In this document: piece after piece, positions 25,283 through 35,736 of the stretch
How positions within the stretch are numbered: the first letter of the stretch is position 1
How the letters are laid out: every line of letters starts with the position of its first letter
Assembly: GCA_965275915.1 (NCBI GenBank)
Contig: CBDHYI010000007.1
Coordinates: 1,798,001 to 1,862,000 of the forward strand
Source of the DNA: JBDWFY01 sp965275915
GTDB taxonomy: Bacteria > Pseudomonadota > Alphaproteobacteria > Rhizobiales > Stappiaceae
Direction of reading: 5' to 3'
Length of the DNA: 64,000 bases
Position numbers and translations under genes: made by a program
The notes under the pieces: model-generated
Told to the model about the DNA's origin: nothing
Database searches by the model: none
The model's input: the letters and a program-made list of their open reading frames with translations, nothing else

Positions 25283-26503
25283 ATGGCGAAACGGCACGAT
25301 GGACATATCGGCGAACGCAACGCTGCCAATGACGCAAGGGACCGGGAGTCTGATTTTCCGTCCAGTCTGGTGCACAAGTTTGCTGAAGAGAAACCGCTTC
25401 ATCTTGATGCGGGTGTAGCCCTTGCGCCATGGCAGATTGCCTATCAGACCTATGGCACACTCAACGAAGATCGTACCAACGCGGTCATGATCTGCCATGC
25501 CCTGACCGGCGACCAATATGTTGCGTCGACCAATCCGGTGACGGGCAAGCCCGGCTGGTGGTCACTGATGGTCGGGCCGGGAAGGCCGATCGACACCGAT
25601 CGATTTTTCGTCATCTGTACAAATGTTCTGGGCGGGTGTCTGGGGACAACGGGACCGGCGTCAACGAACCCCGAGACACGGCGGCCTTACGGCCTTGATC
25701 TGCCGATCGTTACGATCAGGGATATGGTGCGGGCTCAGGCGATGCTGCTTGACGAACTTGAGATCGACAGCCTGTTCTGTGTTGCGGGCGGTTCGATGGG
25801 CGGCATGCAGGTGCTTCAGTGGGCCGCGGCCTATCCGGAACGGGTGTTTTCAGCGCTTCCCATTGCCGCCGGTGCGCGCCACACATCCCAGAATATTGCT
25901 TTTCACGAGGTGGGGCGGCAGGCTGTCATGGCCGATCCGGACTGGCAGGGCGGGAAATATGCCGGCGAGGGAACGCGACCGACCAAGGGGTTGTCCGTGG
26001 CCAGAATGGCGGCGCATATCACCTATATGTCCGAGACGTCCCTCCATAATAAATTCGGCCGCAATTTGCAGGATCGCGACGCCATAACGTTCGGATTTGA
26101 AGCGGACTTTCAGATCGAAAGCTATCTCAGGCATCAGGGCATGACCTTTGTCGACCGGTTCGATGCCAATTCGTACCTTTATGTGACACGCGCGATGGAT
26201 TATTTCGATCTGGCGGCCGATTATGACGGATCGCTGGTTAAGGCGTTTATCGGGACGCCAACCCGGTTCTGCCTGATGTCTTTCACATCCGACTGGCTGT
26301 TTCCGACACAGGAAAGCAAAGCCGTTGTGCATGCGCTGAATGCTGCTGCCGCGAACGTTTCTTTTGTGGAAATCGACAGCGACAAGGGCCATGATTCGTT
26401 TTTGCTTGACATGCCGGAAATGTTCAAAACCATCCGCGGGTTTCTGATCGGCGCTGCCAACGCACGCGGCATTGAGCCGCCTCCGGACGAAGAGGCGCTT
26501 TAA
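25283..26503 (+). CDS. metX: Homoserine O-acetyltransferase
   Basis: Transfers acetyl (possibly succinyl) from CoA to homoserine in methionine biosynthesis. A 406-residue alpha/beta hydrolase: LAYQTYGTL-type strand as IAYQTYGTLN, CHALTGDQYV, the conserved GWWSLMVGPGRPIDTDRFFV, nucleophile Ser171 in AGGSMGGMQVL, acid Asp337 in SFTSDWLFP and His370 in DKGHDSFLLD. Acetyl versus succinyl preference cannot be read reliably here. metW follows 3 bp after the stop, the usual pair. Confidence 0.94.
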   Translation: MAKRHDGHIGERNAANDARDRESDFPSSLVHKFAEEKPLHLDAGVALAPWQIAYQTYGTLNEDRTNAVMICHALTGDQYVASTNPVTGKPGWWSLMVGPGRPIDTDRFFVICTNVLGGCLGTTGPASTNPETRRPYGLDLPIVTIRDMVRAQAMLLDELEIDSLFCVAGGSMGGMQVLQWAAAYPERVFSALPIAAGARHTSQNIAFHEVGRQAVMADPDWQGGKYAGEGTRPTKGLSVARMAAHITYMSETSLHNKFGRNLQDRDAITFGFEADFQIESYLRHQGMTFVDRFDANSYLYVTRAMDYFDLAADYDGSLVKAFIGTPTRFCLMSFTSDWLFPTQESKAVVHALNAAAANVSFVEIDSDKGHDSFLLDMPEMFKTIRGFLIGAANARGIEPPPDEEAL

Positions 26504-26506
26504 AAA

Positions 26507-27124
26507 ATGGCAGAGCAGATTATTGAAACGCGTGTCGACTTTCGCGTGGTCGCCGACCTGGTGGCTCCGGACAGCCGGGTACTGGATATCGGCTGCGGCG
26601 ACGGCATGCTGCTTGAATTGCTGCAGATGACCAAGAATGTCGACGGCCGGGGGATGGAACTCTCCCAGGAAGGCGTCAACGGATGTGTTGCCCGTGGACT
26701 TTCGGTCGTGCAGGGCGATGCTGATCGGGACCTTGCAGACTATCCGGACGACGCATTTGATTTCGTGATTCTGTCGCAGGCGTTGCAGGCGATGCGGGCG
26801 CCGCGCGATGTCCTGAAACAGATGTTGCGCATCGGCAGCAATGTGATTGTCTCGTTGCCCAATTTCGGATTTTGGCGAAACAGACTTCAGATTTTTTTTG
26901 GCGGCCGCATGCCTGTCACCGATTATCTGCCCTACAGCTGGTATGACACGCCCAATATCCACTTCTGCACCATCCGGGACTTTATGGAGCTCTGCCGCAA
27001 GCTGGACGCAAGGGTCGAGAAAGCGGTGGCGTTCCGGGCCAACGGGCAGCGGGTGCCGATCGCAATGCCCTGGTGGATTCTCAATCTTGCGGGCGAACAG
27101 GCTGTCTTTTTGTTGCGCCGTTAA
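26507..27124 (+). CDS. metW: MetW-type methionine biosynthesis protein
   Basis: A 205-residue class I methyltransferase-fold protein that accompanies MetX and is needed for full homoserine acetyltransferase activity in several proteobacteria. Motifs: RVLDIGCGDGMLLELL (SAM-binding type), GMELSQEGVNGCVARGL, ILSQALQAMRAP, VIVSLPNFGFWRNRLQIFF and LPYSWYDTPNIHFCTIRDF. Translationally close to metX. Its 3' end overlaps the convergent methyltransferase gene by 44 bp. Confidence 0.93.
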   Translation: MAEQIIETRVDFRVVADLVAPDSRVLDIGCGDGMLLELLQMTKNVDGRGMELSQEGVNGCVARGLSVVQGDADRDLADYPDDAFDFVILSQALQAMRAPRDVLKQMLRIGSNVIVSLPNFGFWRNRLQIFFGGRMPVTDYLPYSWYDTPNIHFCTIRDFMELCRKLDARVEKAVAFRANGQRVPIAMPWWILNLAGEQAVFLLRR

Positions 27125-27860
27125 ATCCGACTCCGCCTCCGGGGGCGAATGCCGGTTTGAAGACACCGGCCGGGCGACGCCGTTTGGCCGAAACCGCCAG
27201 TCCGCGCGGCGGTATTTGTTTTTGCGCCTCGACAATCACCAGACCGCCGAATCGCGGCCAAAAGCGGCTGCCGAGCCGCTCTAATGCACGGCTTGACCGC
27301 AAAATCAGCGGTCGGTTTGTCGGCGGGACATGCAGCGCGGTCGCTGAATTGGCGGGCTGAAAATCGCAGCTTGTCAGAAGTGCGTTCATCTGGCTTCGCG
27401 AGTATGGGTGGCCGTAGCCGAAAGGCGAGGTTTCCATGCGAGACCAGAGACCGCGCCGGTTGGCGGTGATCGTGATCAGCCGGCCGGCCGGAGCGAGAAT
27501 GCGATAGACTTCTCTCAGCAGCGACTGCGGGTCACTGGTCATGTCCAGACCATGGACGATCAGAACATTGTCCACTGAGGACTCTGCCAGAGGAAGGGAA
27601 TCTTCTTCCGACAGATAGGAGAGGTTGCGCCCCCCGGGGGGCCAACTGACGACCCCCTGTGCGGCCGGCATGCAGGCGATGACCCGTTCAGCTTCACCCA
27701 GGAAGCGCCAGAGATAGGGTGTTGCATATCCGATACCCAGGACGCGCCGATCAACCAGGGTTGGCCAAAGCGAACGCACACGGTCGCCGACAGTCTGTTT
27801 GACAATTCCCCCCAGCGGTTGTTCGTAAAATGACTTCAGATGCAGAACATCCAGATACAT
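27081..27860 (-). CDS. Class I SAM-dependent methyltransferase, unknown substrate
   Basis: A 259-residue protein with a methyltransferase-type Rossmann domain: RRVLGIGYATPYLWRFLGEA, then LPLAESSVDNVLIVHGLDMT, LREVYRILAPAGRLITITAN. It matches an alphaproteobacterial methyltransferase group commonly found beside gloB; the C-terminal 60 residues are Arg/Pro-rich (SAKRRRPAGVFKPAFAPGGG) and likely disordered. Motif I is GIGYATP, weaker than the classical GxGxG. Substrate unknown. Overlaps metW tail to tail by 44 bp. Confidence 0.75.
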   Translation of the reverse strand: MYLDVLHLKSFYEQPLGGIVKQTVGDRVRSLWPTLVDRRVLGIGYATPYLWRFLGEAERVIACMPAAQGVVSWPPGGRNLSYLSEEDSLPLAESSVDNVLIVHGLDMTSDPQSLLREVYRILAPAGRLITITANRRGLWSRMETSPFGYGHPYSRSQMNALLTSCDFQPANSATALHVPPTNRPLILRSSRALERLGSRFWPRFGGLVIVEAQKQIPPRGLAVSAKRRRPAGVFKPAFAPGGGVGFNGATKRQPVRPQD

Positions 27861-28124
27861 CTATAAAACTCATCCAGAGCGGTGTGCGTTCAAGAAGCAC
27901 TTTTCCGGCGCACAAACGGCGCGTCAACATGTTTGTTCCGGCCGGATCCCGTCCCGCGGGCCCTTTTTGCCACCGAACCCCGGCCCGGATCGCATGTGTG
28001 CTGCCAATTTTACGGCAAGAGATCAATTTTGAGTAAAGGCGAATTTTTTCCGGTTGCAAGTCTTTAAATTTACAGGAACGGGTGCAGGATGATACCTGTC
28101 CGCAACAGCAGAGGAAGGTTGGTT

Positions 28125-28898
28125 ATGCCACAGTTTCAGATTCACCAATTCACTTGCCTCCAGGATAACTTTGGCGTTCTTGTCCACAATCAGGATGACG
28201 GCACGACCATTGCTGTTGATGTACCGGAGGCCGCACCCGTTCTCGCCGCTTTGTCGGAGAAGGGCTGGACGTTGAGCGATATTCTCGTCACCCATCATCA
28301 TTGGGATCATGTCCAGGGCATTGCGGAAGTGAAGGAACGGACCGGCGCCCGCGTTCATGCGCCAGCGCTCAGTGCGGACCAAATCGGGGGCGTCGACGCA
28401 AAAGTCGAAGACGGCAAGGCTTTTCAGATCGGGGCAATTGATATTGTGCCGATCGCAACGCCGGGTCATACGCTGGATCAGATTTCCTATTACCTTCCGG
28501 AGGCGAATGTGGCCTTTACCGGCGACACCCTGTTCGCGCTTGGCTGCGGCCGGGTTTTCGAGGGCAATCCGGCAATGATGTGGCGGTCGCTCGAACGGCT
28601 GATCGGGGAATTGCCGAAGGACACTGAAATATATTGCGGTCATGAATATACCCTCGCCAATGCCCGCTTTGCCGTGACTGTCGATCCGGACAACCCGGCG
28701 CTGAAAAAACGTTTGCAGGAGATAACAGACCTGCGCGCTGACAATCGTCCGACTTTGCCCACGACGATGGCCATTGAGTTGGAGACCAATCCTTTCCTGC
28801 GGCCGCAGGATCCGGGAATACAGAAGGCGCTCAATATGGCCGGTGCAGCGTCCGAGGCCGTTTTTGCCGAAATTCGTCAACGCAAGGATAGTTTTTAA
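28125..28898 (+). CDS. gloB: Hydroxyacylglutathione hydrolase (glyoxalase II)
   Basis: Hydrolyses S-D-lactoylglutathione to D-lactate and glutathione in methylglyoxal detoxification. The 257-residue protein (from MPQFQIHQFTCLQDNFG) carries the binuclear-metal motif THHHWDH (56-62), ATPGHTLDQISYY, FTGDTLFALGCGRVFEG and IYCGHEYTLANARF, and the C-terminal glutathione-site KKRLQEI-x-R-x...PTT region. The ATG at 28125 follows GAGGAAGG; the frame upstream is not family sequence. The next gene starts one base after its stop. Confidence 0.94.
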   Translation: MPQFQIHQFTCLQDNFGVLVHNQDDGTTIAVDVPEAAPVLAALSEKGWTLSDILVTHHHWDHVQGIAEVKERTGARVHAPALSADQIGGVDAKVEDGKAFQIGAIDIVPIATPGHTLDQISYYLPEANVAFTGDTLFALGCGRVFEGNPAMMWRSLERLIGELPKDTEIYCGHEYTLANARFAVTVDPDNPALKKRLQEITDLRADNRPTLPTTMAIELETNPFLRPQDPGIQKALNMAGAASEAVFAEIRQRKDSF

Positions 28899-28899
28899 G

Positions 28900-29343
28900 A
28901 TGGCGCCACTGACTGATGATATGAGCGCGGATGATGTGATCGCAACGCTCGATCTGAAACCGCATCCTGAGGGCGGTTTTTATGTGGAAACGTTTCGCGA
29001 CAACGAACCTGCAGGGGGACGGGCCTACTCTACTGCGATCTACTATCTGCTGAGAGAAGGAGAGGTCTCAGCCTGGCATAAAGTGGATGCGATTGAAATC
29101 TGGCACTGGTATGCCGGGGCGCCATTGGCTTTGTCATCCGCGGCGGATGCGGGGCCGGTCCGCGAACATATCCTGGGTCCGGCGCTCTCACAGGGGCAGC
29201 GTCCTCAGGTTGTTATTCCGCGCGGGGGTTGGCAGAGCGCGCGCAGCCTTGGAGACTGGACGCTTGTCGGCTGCACGGTTTCTCCGGGATTTGAATTTGC
29301 GGGATTTGTCATGGCTCCCAAGGGGTGGGAACCGGGACAATAG
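28900..29343 (+). CDS. DUF985-family cupin protein
   Basis: A 147-residue single-cupin protein: DDVIATLDLKPHPEGGFYVE-TFRD, STAIYYLLREGEVSAWHKVD, EIWHWYAGAPL, and the second cupin half VVIPRGGWQSARSLGDWTLV-GCTVSPGFEFAGF. The first ATG is 2 bp after the gloB stop, so the genes are translationally linked. The family is of uncertain function; sugar-binding or isomerase roles have been suggested for relatives. The His pair of the metal site (HPEGG, WHKVD) is present. Confidence 0.85.
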   Translation: MAPLTDDMSADDVIATLDLKPHPEGGFYVETFRDNEPAGGRAYSTAIYYLLREGEVSAWHKVDAIEIWHWYAGAPLALSSAADAGPVREHILGPALSQGQRPQVVIPRGGWQSARSLGDWTLVGCTVSPGFEFAGFVMAPKGWEPGQ

Positions 29344-29492
29344 CCCGGACAACCCGGCGGGGGCCACAAGACGGCTCTCCTGCAGCGGACGCGCGAACAT
29401 CTCTTCGCACAGTCCCCTTGCGCTTGCGGTCAAACTGACTAAATTGCGCGCCAATTCAAAGACATTCAAAAAAGAAAAACGGACGCGAGCCC

Positions 29493-30713
<1,221 letters not shown>

Positions 30714-30736
30714 TACACCTCACTGTCCGCCTTGAG

Positions 30737-30764
30737 AAAAGCCGCTGTCAAAGCGGCTTTTTTT
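30737..30764. terminator. Bidirectional terminator between argG and cytochrome c gene
   Basis: AAAAGCCGCT / AGCGGCTTTT with loop GTCAA and a run of seven T on the plus strand, A-run on the other side. It begins 24 bp past the argG stop and touches the stop of the convergent cytochrome gene. Confidence 0.88.
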
Positions 30765-30765
30765 G

Positions 30766-31083
30766 TTAATTCAACGCTTTGATATAAGCGACAATGTCGG
30801 CAATTTCCTGTCGGGACAGGTTCATATCCGGCATTGGTGGATGCGGATCGATCAGGAATCCGGTCAGATAGTCATTGCTTTTCAGCGGATCAGCCGCAAT
30901 GCTGGCAAAGCTCGGTGCGTCGGGATTGGCGGATTGCTGCTCCGACGCAACAACATGGCAGGTCGCACACCATTGCTTGGCCAATATTTCACCCTTTTTT
31001 TCGTCACCCTTGGCCAGAGCAAGTGTGACCGGAACCAGAGTGAATAAGGCGCCCAATACCAGTCCCATTGCACTGTTGCGCAT
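30766..31083 (-). CDS. Small class I c-type cytochrome, periplasmic
   Basis: A 105-residue precursor with signal peptide (MGLVLGALFTLVPVTLALAK) and one heme site CATCH (39-43). The distal ligand is Met84 or Met87 in HPPMPDMNLS. The helix SRQEIADIVAYIKALN closes the fold. A monoheme electron carrier; partner unknown because its neighbours are unrelated (argG convergent, ggt divergent). Confidence 0.9.
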   Translation of the reverse strand: MRNSAMGLVLGALFTLVPVTLALAKGDEKKGEILAKQWCATCHVVASEQQSANPDAPSFASIAADPLKSNDYLTGFLIDPHPPMPDMNLSRQEIADIVAYIKALN

Positions 31084-31184
31084 GCCATACTCCTTCTCTT
31101 CGGGACCTCAAAACGTCCCACTGAATTAAGGGGACACGCCAGAGTAAAAAGACCTTATCGGACCTGCATTGCGGAGGATCAATC

Positions 31185-32918
31185 ATGTTTTTTTCTCGTA
31201 TCGCTTCTTTTTTGTGTGCCGCCGCTCTTGCAGCGGTGCCGATATCCGCCTTAAGCCAATCCGCGCCGATAATTTCCGGCACCGATCGGTTTCATCCCGT
31301 TTTGGCCAAAAGCGGAATGGTTGCCAGCCAGGAGGCGCGGGCGACAAGGGTCGGCGTTGCGATACTGGAAGCCGGCGGCAATGCGGTCGATGCTGCAGTT
31401 GCGGTCGGGTTTGCCCTGGCCGTTACGCTGCCGCGGGCCGGGAACCTCGGCGGAGGCGGTTTTATGATCGTTCATAAGGCGGATGAGACCAAAACCGTTG
31501 CCATCGACTATCGCGAAATGGCGCCCGCCGCGGCGTTTAAAGACATGTTTCTTGACGATAAGGGTGACGCGGACTCCAATAGGTCCCGCTATTCCGGTCT
31601 GGCGATTGGTGTGCCGGGTACTGTCGCCGGCCTTGCGAAGGCTCATGCGGCGTATGGCAGCGGCAATCTCTCACTTGCGCAACTGATTGAACCGGCGATC
31701 AGACTTGCCGATGAGGGCATTGCCGTCAGCGACGATCTGGCCGGCTCCCTGGTCCGGGTTCAAAAACGCCTGTCGAACGATCCTGAAGCCGCTCGTATCT
31801 TTTACAAGTCTGATGGGTCCCTTTATCAGACGGGCGAAATCCTGAAGCAGACCGATCTGGCACAGTCTTTGAAAATGATAGCGGAGAATGGACCTGACGC
31901 GTTCTATAAAGGCCCGATCGCACAGGCGATTTCCACCGCTGTCACAGACGCGGGCGGTGGCATGACCGTTGAGGATCTTGCCGGCTACGAGGTGAAAGAA
32001 CGCGAACCGGCAACCGGCATTTATCGCGGCTATGAGATTGCGTCGATGCCGCCGCCCAGTTCCGGTGGGACCCACATCATTCAGATTCTGAATATTCTGG
32101 AAAACGCACCAATCGGATTTATGCAGCACAATTCCGCTGAGACGATCCACTATATGTCCGAAGCGATGAAACTGGCCTATGCCGACCGGTCGGAACATCT
32201 CGGGGATCCGGATTTCAGCGAAATTCCAGTCAAAGGCCTCACGTCGAAAACCTACGCCAAAGAGCTTTTTGACGGCATTTCATCCTACCGCGCCCTCCCT
32301 GCCTCTGAAATCGGTCCCGGCGATCCCGCGCCTCACGAAAGCAATGAGACAACGCATTTCTCTGTGGTGGACAAGGACGGCAACGCGGTCTCCAATACCT
32401 ACACGCTGAACTTTTCCTATGGTGTTGGCATTGTGGCCGGGGGAACCGGCATTTTGTTGAACAACGAACTGGATGATTTTTCCGCCAAGCCGGGCGTGCC
32501 AAACGCTTATGGACTGATTGGCGGGGAGGCCAATGCTGTTGAGCCGAGGAAAAGACCGCTTTCGTCGATGAGCCCGACCATCGTCTTCAGGGATGGGTCG
32601 CCTTACATTGTTACCGGTTCGCCGGGCGGCAGCCGCATTATCTCAACGACACTGCAGGTTATCATGAACGTTATCGATCACGGGATGAACATCGCCGAGG
32701 CGACCAATGCCGTGCGTGTTCATCACCAGTGGCTTCCTGACGAAATTCGCATAGAAGATGGGCTGTCCGGCGATACGGTCCATTTGCTGACCGGCATGGG
32801 GCACAGGGTCGAGGTGAGAAACGCAATGGGATCAACCCAATCGATCATGCTGATCGATGGGACCCTGGCGGGGGCTTCCGATCCCAGACGGTCCGGCGCC
32901 CTTACCGCCGGCTATTGA
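31185..32918 (+). CDS. ggt: Gamma-glutamyltransferase, periplasmic
   Basis: Cleaves or transfers the gamma-glutamyl group of glutathione and conjugates. The 577-residue precursor has a signal peptide (IASFLCAAALAAVPISALSQ), EAGGNAVDAAVAVGFALAVT, PRAGNLGGGGFMIVH, the autocleavage/catalytic Thr in NETTHFSVVDKDGNAVSNTY, LNNELDDFS, and the glutathione-site motifs KRPLSSMSPTIVF and TGSPGGSRIISTTLQV. Unlike the paralogue at 17883 it has all classical residues. The start at 31185 follows GCGGAGGATCAATC. Confidence 0.94.
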   Translation: MFFSRIASFLCAAALAAVPISALSQSAPIISGTDRFHPVLAKSGMVASQEARATRVGVAILEAGGNAVDAAVAVGFALAVTLPRAGNLGGGGFMIVHKADETKTVAIDYREMAPAAAFKDMFLDDKGDADSNRSRYSGLAIGVPGTVAGLAKAHAAYGSGNLSLAQLIEPAIRLADEGIAVSDDLAGSLVRVQKRLSNDPEAARIFYKSDGSLYQTGEILKQTDLAQSLKMIAENGPDAFYKGPIAQAISTAVTDAGGGMTVEDLAGYEVKEREPATGIYRGYEIASMPPPSSGGTHIIQILNILENAPIGFMQHNSAETIHYMSEAMKLAYADRSEHLGDPDFSEIPVKGLTSKTYAKELFDGISSYRALPASEIGPGDPAPHESNETTHFSVVDKDGNAVSNTYTLNFSYGVGIVAGGTGILLNNELDDFSAKPGVPNAYGLIGGEANAVEPRKRPLSSMSPTIVFRDGSPYIVTGSPGGSRIISTTLQVIMNVIDHGMNIAEATNAVRVHHQWLPDEIRIEDGLSGDTVHLLTGMGHRVEVRNAMGSTQSIMLIDGTLAGASDPRRSGALTAGY

Positions 32919-32960
32919 GACAGTTCGTTTTGTGCAAAAATCATTGATGGTGGAGGAAGA

Positions 32961-33929
32961 ATGCACATACTCGTCATTGGGGCGGCCGGAATGGTTGGTC
33001 GCAAACTGGTTGATCGTCTGTGCGCGGAGGGCAAAGTCGGTGATCGGACGATCACAGCCATGACACTGTTTGATATCGTCGAGCCCGAACGCCCTGCGGC
33101 AAACTGGGCGATCACCTCCCGCGCCGGAGATATGGCCGATCAGGCTCAGATTGAGAGCCTGGTCTCGCACAAGCCGGAGATCATTTTTCATTTGGCGGCG
33201 GTCGTTTCCGGCGAGGCCGAACAGGATTTCGAAAAGGGGTACCGGACAAATCTTGATGGAACGCGATATCTCTTCGAAGCCATTCGCGAACGCGCCTACA
33301 GTCCGCGTGTCGTATTCACCTCGTCAGTCGCCGTCTTCGGTGCACCCTTTCCGGATGTCATAGGAGATGATTTTCTCACCGCCCCTCTGACGTCCTATGG
33401 CGTACAGAAGACATGCTGTGAACTCCTCCTGATGGACTATAGTCGAAAAGGTTTTTTTGACGGTATCGCCCTCCGCTTCCCGACAATCGTGGTCCGGCCC
33501 GGCAAGCCCAATCTGGCCGCATCCGGGTTTTTCTCCAATATCCTGCGTGAGCCGCTTGCCGGCGAAGAGGCGGTTTTGCCGGTTTCGCGCGATCAGCGTC
33601 ACTTCATGGCAAGTCCAAGGTCAGCCGTGGGATTTCTCTGGCACGCCGCGACAATGGACACCGAACAACTGGGCGCACGGCGCGCGCTGACAATGCCGGG
33701 TATTTCGGTGACGGTCGGTGAGATGATCGATGCCCTTGAGAGGGTTGCCGGACCCGGGCGGGTGGCTTTGATCCGCGAAGAACCGAATGAACTGATCAGG
33801 ACGATAGTCGAAGGCTGGCCGCAGAATTTTGATGCCAGGCGGGCGTTGTCATTGGGATTTGAAGCGGATCGTTCGATAGATGCGCTGATCGAAGCGCATA
33901 TTGAAGATGAACTGGGCGGCTCAATCTGA
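32961..33929 (+). CDS. NAD-dependent epimerase/dehydratase family protein, D-erythronate dehydrogenase-like
   Basis: A 322-residue extended short-chain dehydrogenase: GAAGMVGRKLVDRL (8-21), FHLAAVVSGEAEQDFEKGY, TSSVAVFGAPFP, and YxxxK in TSYGVQKTCCELLLMDYSRK, followed by RFPTIVVRPGKPNLAASGFF. That series matches DenD, which oxidises D-erythronate to 2-oxotetronate. The usual partners (DenK/LtnK kinase, aldolase, isomerase) are not beside it, so the pathway role is open. It follows ggt by 42 bp with a GGAGGAAG ribosome site; co-transcription is possible. Confidence 0.78.
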   Translation: MHILVIGAAGMVGRKLVDRLCAEGKVGDRTITAMTLFDIVEPERPAANWAITSRAGDMADQAQIESLVSHKPEIIFHLAAVVSGEAEQDFEKGYRTNLDGTRYLFEAIRERAYSPRVVFTSSVAVFGAPFPDVIGDDFLTAPLTSYGVQKTCCELLLMDYSRKGFFDGIALRFPTIVVRPGKPNLAASGFFSNILREPLAGEEAVLPVSRDQRHFMASPRSAVGFLWHAATMDTEQLGARRALTMPGISVTVGEMIDALERVAGPGRVALIREEPNELIRTIVEGWPQNFDARRALSLGFEADRSIDALIEAHIEDELGGSI

Positions 33930-34015
33930 AATCAAAACAAAACGCGCCGCGTGAAACGAAACAACCTCCCTGAATGGGAGGCCGTTTCCGTTTGACGCTC
34001 TGTTACGGCATGCGA

Positions 34016-34324
34016 TCAGTAATCCCAGTGATATCCGTAATCGCAGACTTTGCGTTTTACCCAGATATGGTGTCCGTGATAGTTGCTCCATTTGCGGAAT
34101 TTCTCAAAGTAACAATGACGACCGCCATACCCCCAATGACCGTGACCCCAATGGCGCTTGTGCCGTTTGAAATGGCGAAACTTGCGATTCTTGTGTCGGC
34201 CGCCGATTTTAATGACGCTGGCATTTTCGAAAGACTGATTTGCGGCGGTAGCCGGAGCGGATACTGAAACAGCGCCAGTAAAAATAACCGCAGCCGCAAG
34301 AGCGGACGAGATAATATTATTCAT
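34016..34324 (-). CDS. Short secreted His/Lys/aromatic-rich protein
   Basis: A 102-residue protein with a signal peptide (SSALAAAVIFTGAVSVSAPA, cleavage about AATA/ANQ). The mature chain is rich in His, Lys, Arg, Trp, Tyr and Gly: RHKNRKFRHFKRHKRHWGHG, HWGYGGRHCYFEKFRKW and HHIWVKRKVCDYGYHWDY, with two Cys. No family recognised. Composition suggests metal, nucleic-acid or envelope-polymer binding; this is a guess. Monocistronic. Confidence 0.7.
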   Translation of the reverse strand: MNNIISSALAAAVIFTGAVSVSAPATAANQSFENASVIKIGGRHKNRKFRHFKRHKRHWGHGHWGYGGRHCYFEKFRKWSNYHGHHIWVKRKVCDYGYHWDY

Positions 34325-34512
34325 TTTAGTATTCTCCCTTATGAAGAAGCGAATTTTTTATGTATTCGCCTTCGATGGGGAGTAATTTGGTTCTATTTTT
34401 TTGAATTTTGAGTGACGGCTGTCACACAATGTTTAGGTGTTCGTGAAATCGATTGAAATGCCGATTATTCGTGAAGTATTTCACTAATATTCTTTCTGCC
34501 GATGACAAAAGC

Positions 34513-35415
34513 TTAGACCGTTTCTTGTTCGGACAGTTTCGAAAGAAGAATACCGCCGACCAGCACCAAAAAAGCACCGACAAGTTGCTGGAACCCAAGG
34601 TTCTGATGAAAAGTGAATACTCCCAGAACTGCCGCAAACGGAATGCTTGCATATCCGAAAGGAACCACAAGGACAGTGTTTGCGTTCTGAAGCGCTTTGA
34701 TCCAGCAATATTCTTCCATCAGTGCCAGCGGTCCGAGCAAAGCCAACCACATGAGGTCTTCACCGGACAGTGGCCGCCAAACCAGAAAGGCCGGTATGGC
34801 CAGGATCAGGGTGCCTAGAATGTTGACATAGAGCATGATCTTGACCGGTTTTTCCGTGGCGGACAGAACCTTGATGAACAGCATCTCCGATCCCGAAAAG
34901 AGGGCACCGAAAAGCGCAAGACCGATGCCGAAAAGCGGCGATCCTATGCCATCCAGACTGCCGGCCACTGCGCCGGACGCGTCTGCCCGCGCAATGACAA
35001 TTGCGCCTGCCAGACACGTCATCGCCGCCAGCCAGTGGAATGCGCCGGCACGCTCTTTCAAAAGGGCAATGGCAAGGATCATCGCAATAACGCCGTCTGT
35101 CAGGCTTAGAGCGGTGGCGTCTTCATAAGCAATGAAGAGTGGCGCCGAAATGATACAGGCGTCCCCAAGAACGCTGGTGAATGCCCGAGCCACGTGAATG
35201 CGCGACTGAGGACTTTTTAAATCGGAAAATGTCCGGTGAGTTCGTGCAGCGATCAAGGAGATGATGATGGCCGCGCCCAGATAATTGAAGAAAACGACCT
35301 GAATAGGGTCTATTTCCGGTCCAATGAACTTTGCCGAGGCGAAGACGATGGTGAACAGAAAAGCGCCCAGCAACGCCCATCCGATTGCCAGCAGGTTTGG
35401 TTGTCTTGAATTCAT
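34513..35415 (-). CDS. EamA/DMT-superfamily permease
   Basis: A 300-residue inner-membrane protein with ten predicted spans in two EamA repeats (about 8-130 and 150-290), e.g. LAIGWALLGAFLFTIVFAS, AIIISLIAARTHR, ADASGAVAGSLDGIGSPLFG, and FGYASIPFAAVLGVFTFHQN then LGFQQLVGAFLVLVGGILL. Members export amino acids or other small metabolites; substrate not predictable. I start at MNSRQPNLLAIGWALLG (35415); the frame extends 11 codons upstream. No functional link to neighbours is evident. Confidence 0.85.
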   Translation of the reverse strand: MNSRQPNLLAIGWALLGAFLFTIVFASAKFIGPEIDPIQVVFFNYLGAAIIISLIAARTHRTFSDLKSPQSRIHVARAFTSVLGDACIISAPLFIAYEDATALSLTDGVIAMILAIALLKERAGAFHWLAAMTCLAGAIVIARADASGAVAGSLDGIGSPLFGIGLALFGALFSGSEMLFIKVLSATEKPVKIMLYVNILGTLILAIPAFLVWRPLSGEDLMWLALLGPLALMEEYCWIKALQNANTVLVVPFGYASIPFAAVLGVFTFHQNLGFQQLVGAFLVLVGGILLSKLSEQETV

Positions 35416-35736
35416 AAAGCAGCGCTTGGTATTCGTGATGTGTCGCAATTTACGGACGAAATTCTCGCCCGCCCCTTCCGCAACTTATAGGCGCCATTGT
35501 CTCTGGTGAGAACCCGGCTTTGTATCCGGGGACTGTGAATTCTGTCGACATCGGATGATACCGGCGTCCAAAGCCGCACAGCAGTCGCGGAAATTCGTTA
35601 GACAGGTTTTTCGAACCCGGTTGTATCATCCGGTCCTCGGGCGCATTTTTGACCTTTCGTCAAGCTGATCCAACATAAACAAGATACGCTCTGATTGTGG
35701 AACCTCGACAGGTTGTCCTGGTTGAACGGAGCCGGT

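Noticed and set aside
25850..27235. 461-codon open frame antisense to metX/metW
   Set aside because: Composition is that of a reverse-frame shadow and it spans two well-supported genes.
33965..33981. CCTCCC/GGGAGG hairpin after the DenD-like gene
   Set aside because: Only 6 bp of stem and no T-run; too weak to call a terminator.
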